A stretch of 64,000 nt of DNA, taken from the NCBI RefSeq assembly GCF_014200015.1, contig NZ_JACHOT010000010.1, positions 46,343 through 110,342 on the forward strand. The letters run 5' to 3'. The notes under the pieces were generated by a model. The model ran no database searches, was not told where the DNA came from, and saw only the letters and a program-made list of their open reading frames with translations. The translations under genes were made by a program, and so were the position numbers. Origin of the DNA: Aminobacter niigataensis. Its GTDB lineage: Bacteria; Pseudomonadota; Alphaproteobacteria; Rhizobiales; Rhizobiaceae. Each line of letters starts with the position of its first letter. Position 1 is the stretch's first letter. This document shows, piece by piece, positions 53,081-61,037 of this stretch.

Positions 53081-54439
53081 TCACTCCCGCCCGACAATCG
53101 TGGCCGACTTTCCTCTGTTCAAAAGATCCAGCGGATCGGCGACGCCCTTCATGGCTATCTGTTCCTGATCCGCGACCCGGCCACACTCCTCAAGCGTGAA
53201 GGCATGGGCATTGCGAACCAGGCAGCCGTCGGCGGCAAATTCCTGCGCCAGTTCCGCAAGCCGCTCCTGCGAGCTGTAACGGACGAGCGGCAAGCAAGAG
53301 ACCCGCGGGGCGCCCCCTACCCTGGTGAATTCATGGTGCATCAGGACCTCGTCGCCGTAGCGTGCCATCTGGCGCGTCACGAGCTCCGGATCGAATGGCT
53401 GCGCCATCACAAATTGCAGGTAGGTCCAGCCTCTATCCTTCTTGAGCACTTGCAACGTCGTGTGATTGAACGCGCATTCGTGCATCGGAGGCAGTTCCGC
53501 ATGCTCAAGTTCATCCTCGTCCATGGCGAGAGTGATTTCACCACCGAACGAAGCGGCGAGTGCACGAAACGCTTCAAGATGACTCCGATTGACGACTCCG
53601 AACATCGCATGGCGGGCCGCATCGAAATGGGACCCGAGCGACTCGTAATACGGAGCGAAACGCCCCTCCACCGCACTCAACTGGAAAACATCCAGATCTG
53701 GGGTGGCGTGGACGACGTTTCCGAACCGGAGCACATCCTCATAGCTCGCAAACTGGGTAATGCAGTGTATCCAGTCTTCCGCAGCCACCAGCCCGAGTTC
53801 GAATTCCAGCAGGATGCCGTTTGTTCCCCATGCGTGGAGAATCGCATCCACCTCGTCGCCGGCGAGCGTGATGATACGTGGCTCCTCCTCGACCGTGAGC
53901 ACCCGTACGGAGCGGACGAAGTGCGATTCCTGAATGATCCCGTGCCGTATCGACCCGATGCCGGCGAGGCCGCCGGCAATGAAGCCGCCGATCGTCGCGA
54001 TGCGTTGCGTCGACGGAAACATCATGAGTTGCTGGCCGTGTTGCTCCACCGCTTCCTGGATAACCGAGATGCGGCAACCGGCCTGGACGCGGACATAGCC
54101 GTCGCCAACCTCGATGATGCGGTCGAGCTTCGTCATGTCGATGACCGCACCGCCGGCCAGCGGCACGCTCTGGCCGTAGTTGCCGGTGCCGCCGCCGCGC
54201 AGCGTAAGCGGTACCTGATGGCGGGCCGCCGCAGCGGCGATCGCCACGATCTCTGCTTCATCGCGAGGCTGCAGCACGACGTCGGCGCGACAGTCCTTCA
54301 GACGGGCGTCCAGGATCGGTGAGTACCAGTAGAAGTCACGAGATTTGAGCCTGAGCTGCTGCGGGTCCGTGGACTGGGTGATGCCAGGGAGATCGGCCTG
54401 CAGCGCCTTGAGGTCAAAGGATGCTTGGGTATGTATCAT
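53081..54439 (-). CDS. FAD-linked oxidoreductase (FAD_binding_4 type)
   Basis: The 452-residue protein has a PCMH-type FAD-binding domain (L-R-G-G-G-T-G-N-Y-G-Q-S, I-G-G-F-I-A-G-G) near residues 60-170, as in D-lactate/glycolate oxidase and related flavoenzymes. The C-terminal substrate domain is divergent. It would oxidise a hydroxy acid or related intermediate. Its position between ABC permease and binding-protein genes ties it to the imported compound. Confidence 0.85.
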   Translation of the reverse strand: MIHTQASFDLKALQADLPGITQSTDPQQLRLKSRDFYWYSPILDARLKDCRADVVLQPRDEAEIVAIAAAAARHQVPLTLRGGGTGNYGQSVPLAGGAVIDMTKLDRIIEVGDGYVRVQAGCRISVIQEAVEQHGQQLMMFPSTQRIATIGGFIAGGLAGIGSIRHGIIQESHFVRSVRVLTVEEEPRIITLAGDEVDAILHAWGTNGILLEFELGLVAAEDWIHCITQFASYEDVLRFGNVVHATPDLDVFQLSAVEGRFAPYYESLGSHFDAARHAMFGVVNRSHLEAFRALAASFGGEITLAMDEDELEHAELPPMHECAFNHTTLQVLKKDRGWTYLQFVMAQPFDPELVTRQMARYGDEVLMHHEFTRVGGAPRVSCLPLVRYSSQERLAELAQEFAADGCLVRNAHAFTLEECGRVADQEQIAMKGVADPLDLLNRGKSATIVGRE

Positions 54440-54454
54440 CAGAATTTCCCCGAC

Positions 54455-55294
54455 CTAGCTTTCGCTCTTGATTTCGCTCTCGTGCCAGTAGCCGAGGAGC
54501 CGTTTCGACAGCCAGATGTTGATCATGAAGATCGCCATGCCGCACATCGAGACGAGCACCAGGGACGAGAACATGCGTGGAATCTCGTTTCGGAAGCTCG
54601 CTTCCAGAATGCGGGAGGCGAGGCCGGTATCGCGACCGGAGGCACCGGCAACGAACTCGGCAACGACCGCGCCGATCAACGCCAGCCCGCCTGCAATCTT
54701 GAGACCCGCCATGAAGAAGGGCAGAGCCGAAGGGGCAAGCAGGTAGCGGAACGTCTGCCAGGGCGTGGCCCGGTAGAGCCGGAACAAGGCCTTGAGATTG
54801 TGATCCGCGCTCCGCAGGCCGATCACGGTGTTCGACAACATGGGAAAGAAGGCGACGATCCAGGCGCAGATCAGCAGCGCAGCAAAGGTGCTGTCCACGT
54901 AAATCATGATCAGCGGCGCGATGGCGATGATCGGCGTCACTTGCAGCATGATGGCGAAGGGAAAGAAGCTAAGTTCAATCAGCGGCGAAAGGGCAAAGAC
55001 GGTGCCGATCAACGCTCCACTTAGGACGGCAAGAGCCAGAGCCATCAACGTCAGCCTCAGCGTGAACCAAAGCGAGGACTCAAGGGAGGAAAAATTCTCC
55101 ACCAGGGTCTGAAGAATAAGGGATGGCGCCGGCAGGATGTACGGTGGCACGGCCTGCTGCCACACGTAAAACTCCCAGGCCGCCAACCAGGCGAACATGG
55201 TTGCCAAGGGCAATGCGAGCCGCAAGAATCGCTCGCCGTTGCCGGTCACAGCCGCTTGCACGGCACGGGGCTTTTGGCTTTCAGTGGTCGACAT
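54455..55294 (-). CDS. ABC transporter permease (SsuC/TauC-like)
   Basis: The ~279-residue protein has about six membrane spans and the family block A-W-I-V-A-F-F-P-M-L-S-N-T-V-I-G, with EAA loop A-T-P-W-Q-T-F-R-Y-L-L-A-P-S-A-L-P. It would form the channel with the NMT1-type binding protein and ATPase encoded alongside. The start overlaps the end of the ATPase gene; both ATG 55303 and ATG 55294 are possible. Confidence 0.87.
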   Translation of the reverse strand: MSTTESQKPRAVQAAVTGNGERFLRLALPLATMFAWLAAWEFYVWQQAVPPYILPAPSLILQTLVENFSSLESSLWFTLRLTLMALALAVLSGALIGTVFALSPLIELSFFPFAIMLQVTPIIAIAPLIMIYVDSTFAALLICAWIVAFFPMLSNTVIGLRSADHNLKALFRLYRATPWQTFRYLLAPSALPFFMAGLKIAGGLALIGAVVAEFVAGASGRDTGLASRILEASFRNEIPRMFSSLVLVSMCGMAIFMINIWLSKRLLGYWHESEIKSES

Positions 55295-56087
55295 CGTTTC
55301 CATCCAGCGTGCTCCTCAGCGCCTTGCTCACTTGCTTGCAGTTCTCGGCGTACTCTGCCGACATTCGAAATTCGTCGTCACGCGGATAGGGAGCCGAGAT
55401 GGTGATATCGTCGACAACGCGACCGGGACGCGCCGCCATGACGATGATGCGATTGGACAGATAGACGGATTCCCACACGCTGTGCGTGACGAAGATCACC
55501 GTCAGATCGTGCTCCGACCAGAGCCTCAGCACGTCGTTGTTGAGCTTGACGCGCGTCATCTCGTCGAGAGCCGCAAACGGCTCGTCCATGAGCAGGACGC
55601 GCGGCCGTGTCACCATCGCCCTGGCAATGGAGACGCGCATTTTCATTCCACCCGACAATTCACGCGGGTAAACGGCGGCGAAGTTCGCCAAACCGACCTG
55701 CTCAAGGGCTTCCTCGACGAGCGGCTGCGCCGCTTTGCGACTGGTTCCGACAAGCCTCAAAGGCAGATAGACATTGTCGAACACCGTCGCCCAAGGCATC
55801 AGCGTCGGCTCCTGGAAAACGAAACCGATGTCATGCACGTGCTTGCTGGCGGCGCCTGACTCCTTGCTCCACTCGATCGAACCCGTCGATGGCGCAGTAA
55901 GTCCGGCGATCATGCGCAGGGCCGTGCTCTTGCCGCAGCCCGATGGCCCAAGAAAGCTGATGAACTGCCGCTGGCCGATATCCAATGACAGATCGCGCAA
56001 GGCGACGGTCCCGTTGGCGAAGCGCTTGTCGACGCCGCTGATACGGATCAGGCTGTCGGCTTTCGTCATGGTAGGTACAATTCCCAT
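55281..56087 (-). CDS. ABC transporter ATP-binding protein (SsuB/TauB-like)
   Basis: The ~268-residue ABC domain has Walker A G-P-S-G-C-G-K-S-T-A, signature L-S-G-G-M-K-M-R-V-S (a variant of LSGGMxQR) and Walker B V-L-L-M-D-E-P-F-A-A-L-D. Starts at 56120, 56087 and 56069 are all in frame. I chose 56087, just inside the end of the creatininase gene. It energises the permease encoded next. Confidence 0.87.
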   Translation of the reverse strand: MGIVPTMTKADSLIRISGVDKRFANGTVALRDLSLDIGQRQFISFLGPSGCGKSTALRMIAGLTAPSTGSIEWSKESGAASKHVHDIGFVFQEPTLMPWATVFDNVYLPLRLVGTSRKAAQPLVEEALEQVGLANFAAVYPRELSGGMKMRVSIARAMVTRPRVLLMDEPFAALDEMTRVKLNNDVLRLWSEHDLTVIFVTHSVWESVYLSNRIIVMAARPGRVVDDITISAPYPRDDEFRMSAEYAENCKQVSKALRSTLDGNDVDH

Positions 56088-56092
56088 TGCGG

Positions 56093-56893
56093 TCACCACG
56101 CCGGCTCGTTGGTGAGCCATGTGAGGGGCGCCTCATGGATCTCCCGCAGCAGTTCGACGAATCGCTCAGCCACGAACTCAAGCCCCTGCTTGCCCTTGTC
56201 GGCAGTTGCTGCGGCAGCATCCCCGCAGGCCCCGCACGGATGCAGATCCTGAATCTGCCAGCCCAGCTTTGTCAGCGGACCGATGGACAAATGCGTATTC
56301 GTCTCGGCCAGGCGCTCATGCAGCCCGACGAACCGCTCCGCCTTGCTCATGTCGACGAGGTCCGGACGCAGCGCCAGCATCATCGATGTTTCCTTGTCTC
56401 CCGCGTGGATACCGAACCTCGATTCGGCAGCGCTGAAGAGGCCGGACGGCATGCCGAATGCATGCGTGGCGGTCGCCACCGTGAAAAGGCCATGGCGCAC
56501 ACGAAGATCACGCGCAACGATGTCCAGCACAGCGGTTTGCCCGCCATGGCTGTTCAGAAGCACCAGCTTGCGCACGCCCGAGGCCGCAACGCTTTCGCCG
56601 ATATCCATCAGCACGCGAAGCAGCGTGTCGGCCGAGAGCGTCAGCGTGCCGGGGAAACGGCTGTGCTCATTGCTCTTTCCAACGCGCTGACCGGGAAGAA
56701 AGACCACCGGCAGATCGTCCGGCAGCCGCTTGATAGTCTCCGCGACCACGCCCTCGCTGATGGTCGTATCCACGGAAACAGGCAGATGCGGGCCGTGCTG
56801 TTCGATTGCCGATACAGGCAAAACAGCGATCAGCTCGTCGCGTTTGAGTTTGGCGAAAGCGGCACTTGTATAGTCGGCCCAATATCGCAGCAT
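56093..56893 (-). CDS. Creatininase-family amidohydrolase
   Basis: The 266-residue protein has creatininase-family metal motifs: I-E-Q-H-G-P-H-L-P (Glu, His), V-D-T-T near it, N-S-H-G-G-Q-T-A and a late Glu in H-A-G-D-K-E-T-S. Members open cyclic amides such as creatinine or act on related bonds. It is the first gene of the minus-strand operon with an importer, oxidoreductases and regulators, so probably starts breakdown of the imported compound. It is divergent from the LysR gene. Confidence 0.88.
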   Translation of the reverse strand: MLRYWADYTSAAFAKLKRDELIAVLPVSAIEQHGPHLPVSVDTTISEGVVAETIKRLPDDLPVVFLPGQRVGKSNEHSRFPGTLTLSADTLLRVLMDIGESVAASGVRKLVLLNSHGGQTAVLDIVARDLRVRHGLFTVATATHAFGMPSGLFSAAESRFGIHAGDKETSMMLALRPDLVDMSKAERFVGLHERLAETNTHLSIGPLTKLGWQIQDLHPCGACGDAAAATADKGKQGLEFVAERFVELLREIHEAPLTWLTNEPAW

Positions 56894-56932
56894 CGTGTCC
56901 TAACCTCCCAGGTTTCAGGCATCCTTACCATT

Positions 56933-56944
56933 TGTAAAAATACT
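56933..56944. promoter_or_regulatory. TGTAAAAATACT motif, copy near the creatininase operon
   Basis: The 12-base motif lies about 40 bases upstream of the creatininase start codon. With flanks it matches the second copy at 57244-57255 at about 16 of 20 positions. It contains a GTA-N4-TAC dyad, as expected for a LysR-type or other dimeric regulator. Confidence 0.45.
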
Positions 56945-57243
56945 TTGCGTTGGTTCAAACCTCGTGTCAAGCCACCTGCCATCACACTGAACAAGGATCT
57001 AACCGTCGCCTGATTTTCACCCCGTTTTTGCCCACGGGCCGCAGAAAGCCATGCCCTGCATCACAACCGGCAAAGTGGACGGAGTCTTCGGAACTCACCC
57101 ATTTCGCCCTGACCGCCCTCCAAACAGGCCCGGCGTGGTCCTCAACGCCCTGCCATGAAACGCCCAATTCGCGGTATTTGCGCTACGAAAGCAGCCAAAT
57201 CACACCGTTTGACACGGTGCGCCTCCAAGGCGTACTTTCCACA

Positions 57244-57255
57244 TGTAAAAATACT
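57244..57255. promoter_or_regulatory. TGTAAAAATACT motif, copy near the LysR gene
   Basis: This second copy of the motif lies about 85 bases upstream of the LysR start. Two copies in the same orientation, about 310 bases apart, suggest a shared regulator acting on both divergent units. Confidence 0.45.
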
Positions 57256-57340
57256 GTACGAAAGATCAGACGTCTGTTTCGAGAGCAACACGCATGCCGG
57301 CTGGCATGCCGTGGTACCCAACTTGGTGGAGGCAGGTGCA

Positions 57341-58339
57341 TTGGAGCTTCGTCAGCTGGAATATTTCCTCGCCATTATCGAGGGCGGGTCTCTCTCTAAG
57401 GCGGCCACGGTGGTGGGCATAGCCCAACCAGCCCTAAGCAGGCGCATGCGCCAGTTGGAGGAGGAACTCAACGTTCAGCTGTTCTACCGCCATGGGCGCG
57501 GCATCCGGCTGACCAGCGAAGGAAAGCAGCTTCAGAGCGTCGTTGCTCCGATCATCCGCGATCTGGAGCAGGTTCGATCTGAGCTCAGGGAAAGTTCCGT
57601 CGTGCCTACCGGCAAGATCAGCTTCGGTGTGCCTCCGTCCATAAGTGCCGCCATCGGCGCGGAGATCGTTGCCAAGTTTTCGCGACGGTTTCCCCATGTG
57701 AAAGTACACTTGGTCGACGGGCTGTCCGGCTTCATCAATGAATGGCTGACCGCGGGGCGGATCGACATGGCCGTCATCAATCACGCCAGGCGCTCTCCGT
57801 ACATGCGAATGGACTACCTGATGTCCGTCGATTTGTTTCTCTTCGGTCCGCGCGATGACATCGATGCAATTTCCCCCAATTCCGATGTCTTTCCGACCAG
57901 CGATCTGACCAAGCTTCCTCTTCTGCTGGTTGGCCGCCATCACGGCTTGAGACGCGAGTTGGACGGTGCCATGCGCAAGCTTGGCCTCGAGCTCAACGTC
58001 AAAGCGGAAGTCGATGCGTTGGTTGCGCTAAAAAACCTCGTGCGCGGCGGCCATGGCTTCACCGTTCTTCCACACGGCCTGATCCTGCCGGAGGTGGGCA
58101 ACCGCGATTTCGGCTTCCGCCGCCTCGTCGAACCTGGGTTGCGCCAAGACTTCATGATTGCGTTCTCGCTTCAGACACAAACCACACGCGCCATGCGGGA
58201 ACTGGCCAAGCTGGTTCGCACCGAAGTCAGCCTGGCCTTGAATGACGGCCGGTTGGTAGGTCACGTCGAACAACGCACGACGGCCAGGATTGGCGATTGC
58301 GCCGAAAGGCTCCAGGCCGCCCTGTCAGGCGTTCTCTGA
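57341..58339 (+). CDS. LysR-family transcriptional regulator
   Basis: The ~332-residue regulator has an N-terminal winged helix (L-R-Q-L-E-Y-F-L-A-I-I-E-G-G-S-L-S-K-A-A, with A-Q-P-A-L-S-R-R-M-R-Q-L-E-E) and a LysR substrate-binding domain. The start is most likely TTG 57341, which has GGTGGAGG at good spacing and begins exactly at the conserved domain; upstream in-frame ATGs lie in the control region. It is divergent from the creatininase operon, which it probably controls, with the binding-protein copy at 58871 as a further target. Confidence 0.88.
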   Translation: MELRQLEYFLAIIEGGSLSKAATVVGIAQPALSRRMRQLEEELNVQLFYRHGRGIRLTSEGKQLQSVVAPIIRDLEQVRSELRESSVVPTGKISFGVPPSISAAIGAEIVAKFSRRFPHVKVHLVDGLSGFINEWLTAGRIDMAVINHARRSPYMRMDYLMSVDLFLFGPRDDIDAISPNSDVFPTSDLTKLPLLLVGRHHGLRRELDGAMRKLGLELNVKAEVDALVALKNLVRGGHGFTVLPHGLILPEVGNRDFGFRRLVEPGLRQDFMIAFSLQTQTTRAMRELAKLVRTEVSLALNDGRLVGHVEQRTTARIGDCAERLQAALSGVL

Positions 58340-58870
58340 TCAGGACTGCATTCGTATAACCAGCAGGCATGACTGGCTGGGCGTACGGCGGCCCAGCATT
58401 GCGTTCGCGTCCAAGCATGCAGCATGCCCGGCGGCACGAGCCGATAAAGGTCCGCCAGCGTCACAGATCAATCCGCCTCGCGTGTCACGATCTTCCCTTC
58501 TGGCCGTCTGTGCAACAGCCCATGGAGGACGGCCCAGCCTGTCTTTGTTTCTGAAGGTAGCGCCGTCGGGCCATGCGACTTAGCCAGCTATACCCAACCA
58601 GCATATCTTCTGTTCCCCGCAGGCGCATGGAACCCATTGGGTATCTGCAGCACAGTGGTCCCGACAACAAAAGAATGCACCGCGCATTTGAGGGTCGGCG
58701 CGACCAGCCGCGATACATCGCAACCCGACCTTCCCGCCGCACAAGGGCAGGCCCGTCACGACCTCGACGGGACCCCCGATCGGGCAAACCACCAACAGGA
58801 GTATATCAAAAACAACGTCAGGCGGGGCCTACGTGACCGTTATCTGCAAGCAACTCTGGGAGGAGAAAAA
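58340..58870. other. Long leader region before the second binding-protein gene
   Basis: This 531-base gap separates the LysR gene from the second binding-protein gene. I see no convincing gene, hairpin pair or RNA. A good Shine-Dalgarno (GGGAGGAG) ends it at about 58866. Composition is less GC-rich than in the genes. Confidence 0.5.
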
Positions 58871-59899
58871 ATGAACGGAATGATAGCAACGAGCCTAAAG
58901 CGATTGAGCTGTGCGATGTCGCTGGTGGTTGGTCTGGTTGGGTCGGTCGTGACCGTCCAGGCGCAGGACAAGGTCGCATTCGCGACCAATTGGAAAGCTC
59001 AAGGCAGCCATGGCGGCTTCTACCAGGCGGTCGCCGACGGCACTTACAAGAAGTTTGGCCTCGACGTCGAGATCGTCCAGGGCGGGCCGCAGATCAACAC
59101 CCGCGCTCTGCTGTCCGCAGCAAAAGTCGACTTCCTTTTGTCGGTGCCACAGAATGTTCTGGAGAATTACCGAGCGAACATACCGACGGTCATGGTGGCG
59201 GCCCTGCTCCAGAAAGACCCGATAGCGGTGATGGCGCATCCGGGAAAATTCAAGGACATCGCCGATATGCGTCGCGCGCAAACAATCTATGTCGCGCGCC
59301 CTGCCCAATTCAGTTGGTGGCCCTGGGCAAAACGTGCGTTTGATCTCAGCGATGATCAGGTGAAGGCATACAACTACACCATGGCGCCGTTCCTCGCCAA
59401 TCCAGAGTCCGTTCAACAGGCCTATGCCACGTCGGAACCGCTCTACATCGACGCGTTCAAGCCGGACGTGTTCCTGCTCGCAGATTATGGCTGGTCCGCC
59501 TACTCCAGCGTCATTGAAACGCGCACCGAACTGGTCGACGACAACCCCGACCTGGTCAGCCGTTTCATCGACGCGACCATGATCGGCTACAGCAATTTCC
59601 TCTATGGCGACCGCACTCCAGCCTACGACCTGATTCGAAAAGACAATCCCGAAATGACGGTTGAAAAGCTCGACGCCGAGGTCAACGAGATCCTCCGCCT
59701 GGGCCTCATCGACGGCGGCGACGCCGTGGAACGTGGTATCGGCGCTGTCGATCTCAAGCGTTTCTCCAAGTTCTATGACGACATGGTGGAAGTCGGGCTC
59801 TACAAGCCCGACGAAATTGACCTCGCCAAGGTCGTCACCGACAAGTTCGTAAACAAGGCTGTCGGCGTCGACATCCGCAAGCGGGCTCAAGGCAACTAG
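58871..59899 (+). CDS. NMT1/SsuA-type ABC binding protein, copy 2
   Basis: The 342-residue protein is collinear with the binding protein at 52007-53041, sharing the M-N-G-M-I start, A-T-N-W-K-A-Q-G, E-I-V-Q-G-G-P-Q and the whole length with roughly two thirds identical residues by eye. Small indels include one near residue 90. It has a Sec signal (ending V-Q-A-Q). No permease or ATPase adjoins it, so it probably shares those encoded at 54455-56087. It may bind a related ligand. The preferred start is ATG 58871 after GGGAGGAG. Confidence 0.88.
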   Translation: MNGMIATSLKRLSCAMSLVVGLVGSVVTVQAQDKVAFATNWKAQGSHGGFYQAVADGTYKKFGLDVEIVQGGPQINTRALLSAAKVDFLLSVPQNVLENYRANIPTVMVAALLQKDPIAVMAHPGKFKDIADMRRAQTIYVARPAQFSWWPWAKRAFDLSDDQVKAYNYTMAPFLANPESVQQAYATSEPLYIDAFKPDVFLLADYGWSAYSSVIETRTELVDDNPDLVSRFIDATMIGYSNFLYGDRTPAYDLIRKDNPEMTVEKLDAEVNEILRLGLIDGGDAVERGIGAVDLKRFSKFYDDMVEVGLYKPDEIDLAKVVTDKFVNKAVGVDIRKRAQGN

Positions 59900-59943
59900 C
59901 AGAAGCGGCTCGGGCCATCGCGCGAGCCACCCCGACATGCCAG

Positions 59944-59972
59944 GCGACTTTCGGCAATGAGCCGAAAGTTGC
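59944..59972. terminator. Strong hairpin after the second binding-protein gene
   Basis: A 12-base stem, GCGACTTTCGGC (59944-59955) and GCCGAAAGTTGC (59961-59972), has one wobble pair and a five-base loop, 45 bases after the stop. No long T run follows, so it may be a weak or factor-assisted terminator. The rest of the gap to 60157 shows nothing recognisable. Confidence 0.5.
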
Positions 59973-60157
59973 CGTTGGCTTCGCTCACCACTATCGCCGC
60001 TCAGGTAAACTCAAATCGCCGATCCAAAATTGCCGCCAGCGGCCACCGACTCGGGCTTGCGATGCTCACCAAACCAGTTGCGTAAATTTGCGCGCGTCGA
60101 TCTGTGGGTGCTCTCGCCCCCCACAAGGCTGGCCAATCAAGGCCTTCGCCTCTCCGT

Positions 60158-60922
60158 TCATGCCTGCACGGAGAAGCCACCATCCACGGTCAGGGATGCG
60201 CCCGTCACGAAGTCGGACGCAGAGCTCGCCAGGAACACAACTGGACCGGCGAGTTCTTCCGGCCGACCCCAGCGTTTTGCCGGGGTCCTGTCGATCACAT
60301 GCTGGGCGAGCCCCGCGACCTCGCTGCGCGCCGAAACCGTCAAGTCGGTATCGATCCATCCGGGCAGGATGGCATTTACCTGGATATTGGAAGATGCCCA
60401 GGCGGTAGCCAGGGCCCTGGTGAATTGCACAAGTCCACCCTTGCTCGCCGAATAGGCAACGGAAAACGGCGCTCCGAACACCGCGAGAATTGACGCGATG
60501 TTGATGATCTTGCCGCCACCCCTGGCCTTCATGCTGTCAAATACCGCCTGTGACAGGTAAAATGCGCTCGACAGATTGGTGTCGATGACATCCTTCCAGT
60601 CTGCCTCGGAATAGTCCTCGGGAGTTTTGCGGATAGCGATCCCGGCGTTGTTGATGAGAATGTCGACGCCCCCGCATTTTTCGACAATGGAAGCGACAAG
60701 TTTCCTGCATTCGCTCTCAGAGGTTACATCAGCCTCGAAAAACAGCGCATCAAATCCGTCTGCCTTCAATGCGGCGACCGCGTTCTTTCCCTTGTCCCGG
60801 TTGCGTCCGACAAGAACCGGAGTTGCCCCGGCAGCCGCAAGTCCTCGAGCCATCTCAAGCCCAATCCCGCCATTCCCGCCAGTTACGACAGCCACTCGTC
60901 CATCAAGTTTGAAAAGGTCCAC
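60158..60922 (-). CDS. Short-chain dehydrogenase/reductase
   Basis: The 254-residue classical SDR has cofactor loop T-G-G-N-G-G-I-G near residue 15, N-N-A-G-I, catalytic Tyr-Lys in Y-S-A-S-K-G and P-G-W-I-D-T. It resembles gluconate 5-dehydrogenase/2-deoxygluconate dehydrogenase-type SDRs; the substrate is unknown. The start is GTG 60922 with AGGA upstream. It follows the acyl-CoA ligase on the same strand by 115 bases. Confidence 0.88.
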   Translation of the reverse strand: MDLFKLDGRVAVVTGGNGGIGLEMARGLAAAGATPVLVGRNRDKGKNAVAALKADGFDALFFEADVTSESECRKLVASIVEKCGGVDILINNAGIAIRKTPEDYSEADWKDVIDTNLSSAFYLSQAVFDSMKARGGGKIINIASILAVFGAPFSVAYSASKGGLVQFTRALATAWASSNIQVNAILPGWIDTDLTVSARSEVAGLAQHVIDRTPAKRWGRPEELAGPVVFLASSASDFVTGASLTVDGGFSVQA

Positions 60923-61037
60923 TCGTTTTTCCTAGGTCTTTGAATTCGTTATGGAAACCCTGCCGCGCGAAGTCGCGCAAAATGGCAACGGGTTGCCAGC
61001 CAAGGCTGCTGGCGGATTCACGCCACACTCAGCGCCG

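Larger units (their letters stand above)
56894..57340. other. Divergent control region between the creatininase operon and the LysR gene
   Basis: This 447-base gap contains no convincing gene. It holds two copies of TGTAAAAATACT (56933-56944 and 57244-57255), one near each divergent gene. It should carry both promoters and the LysR binding sites. Confidence 0.6.
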
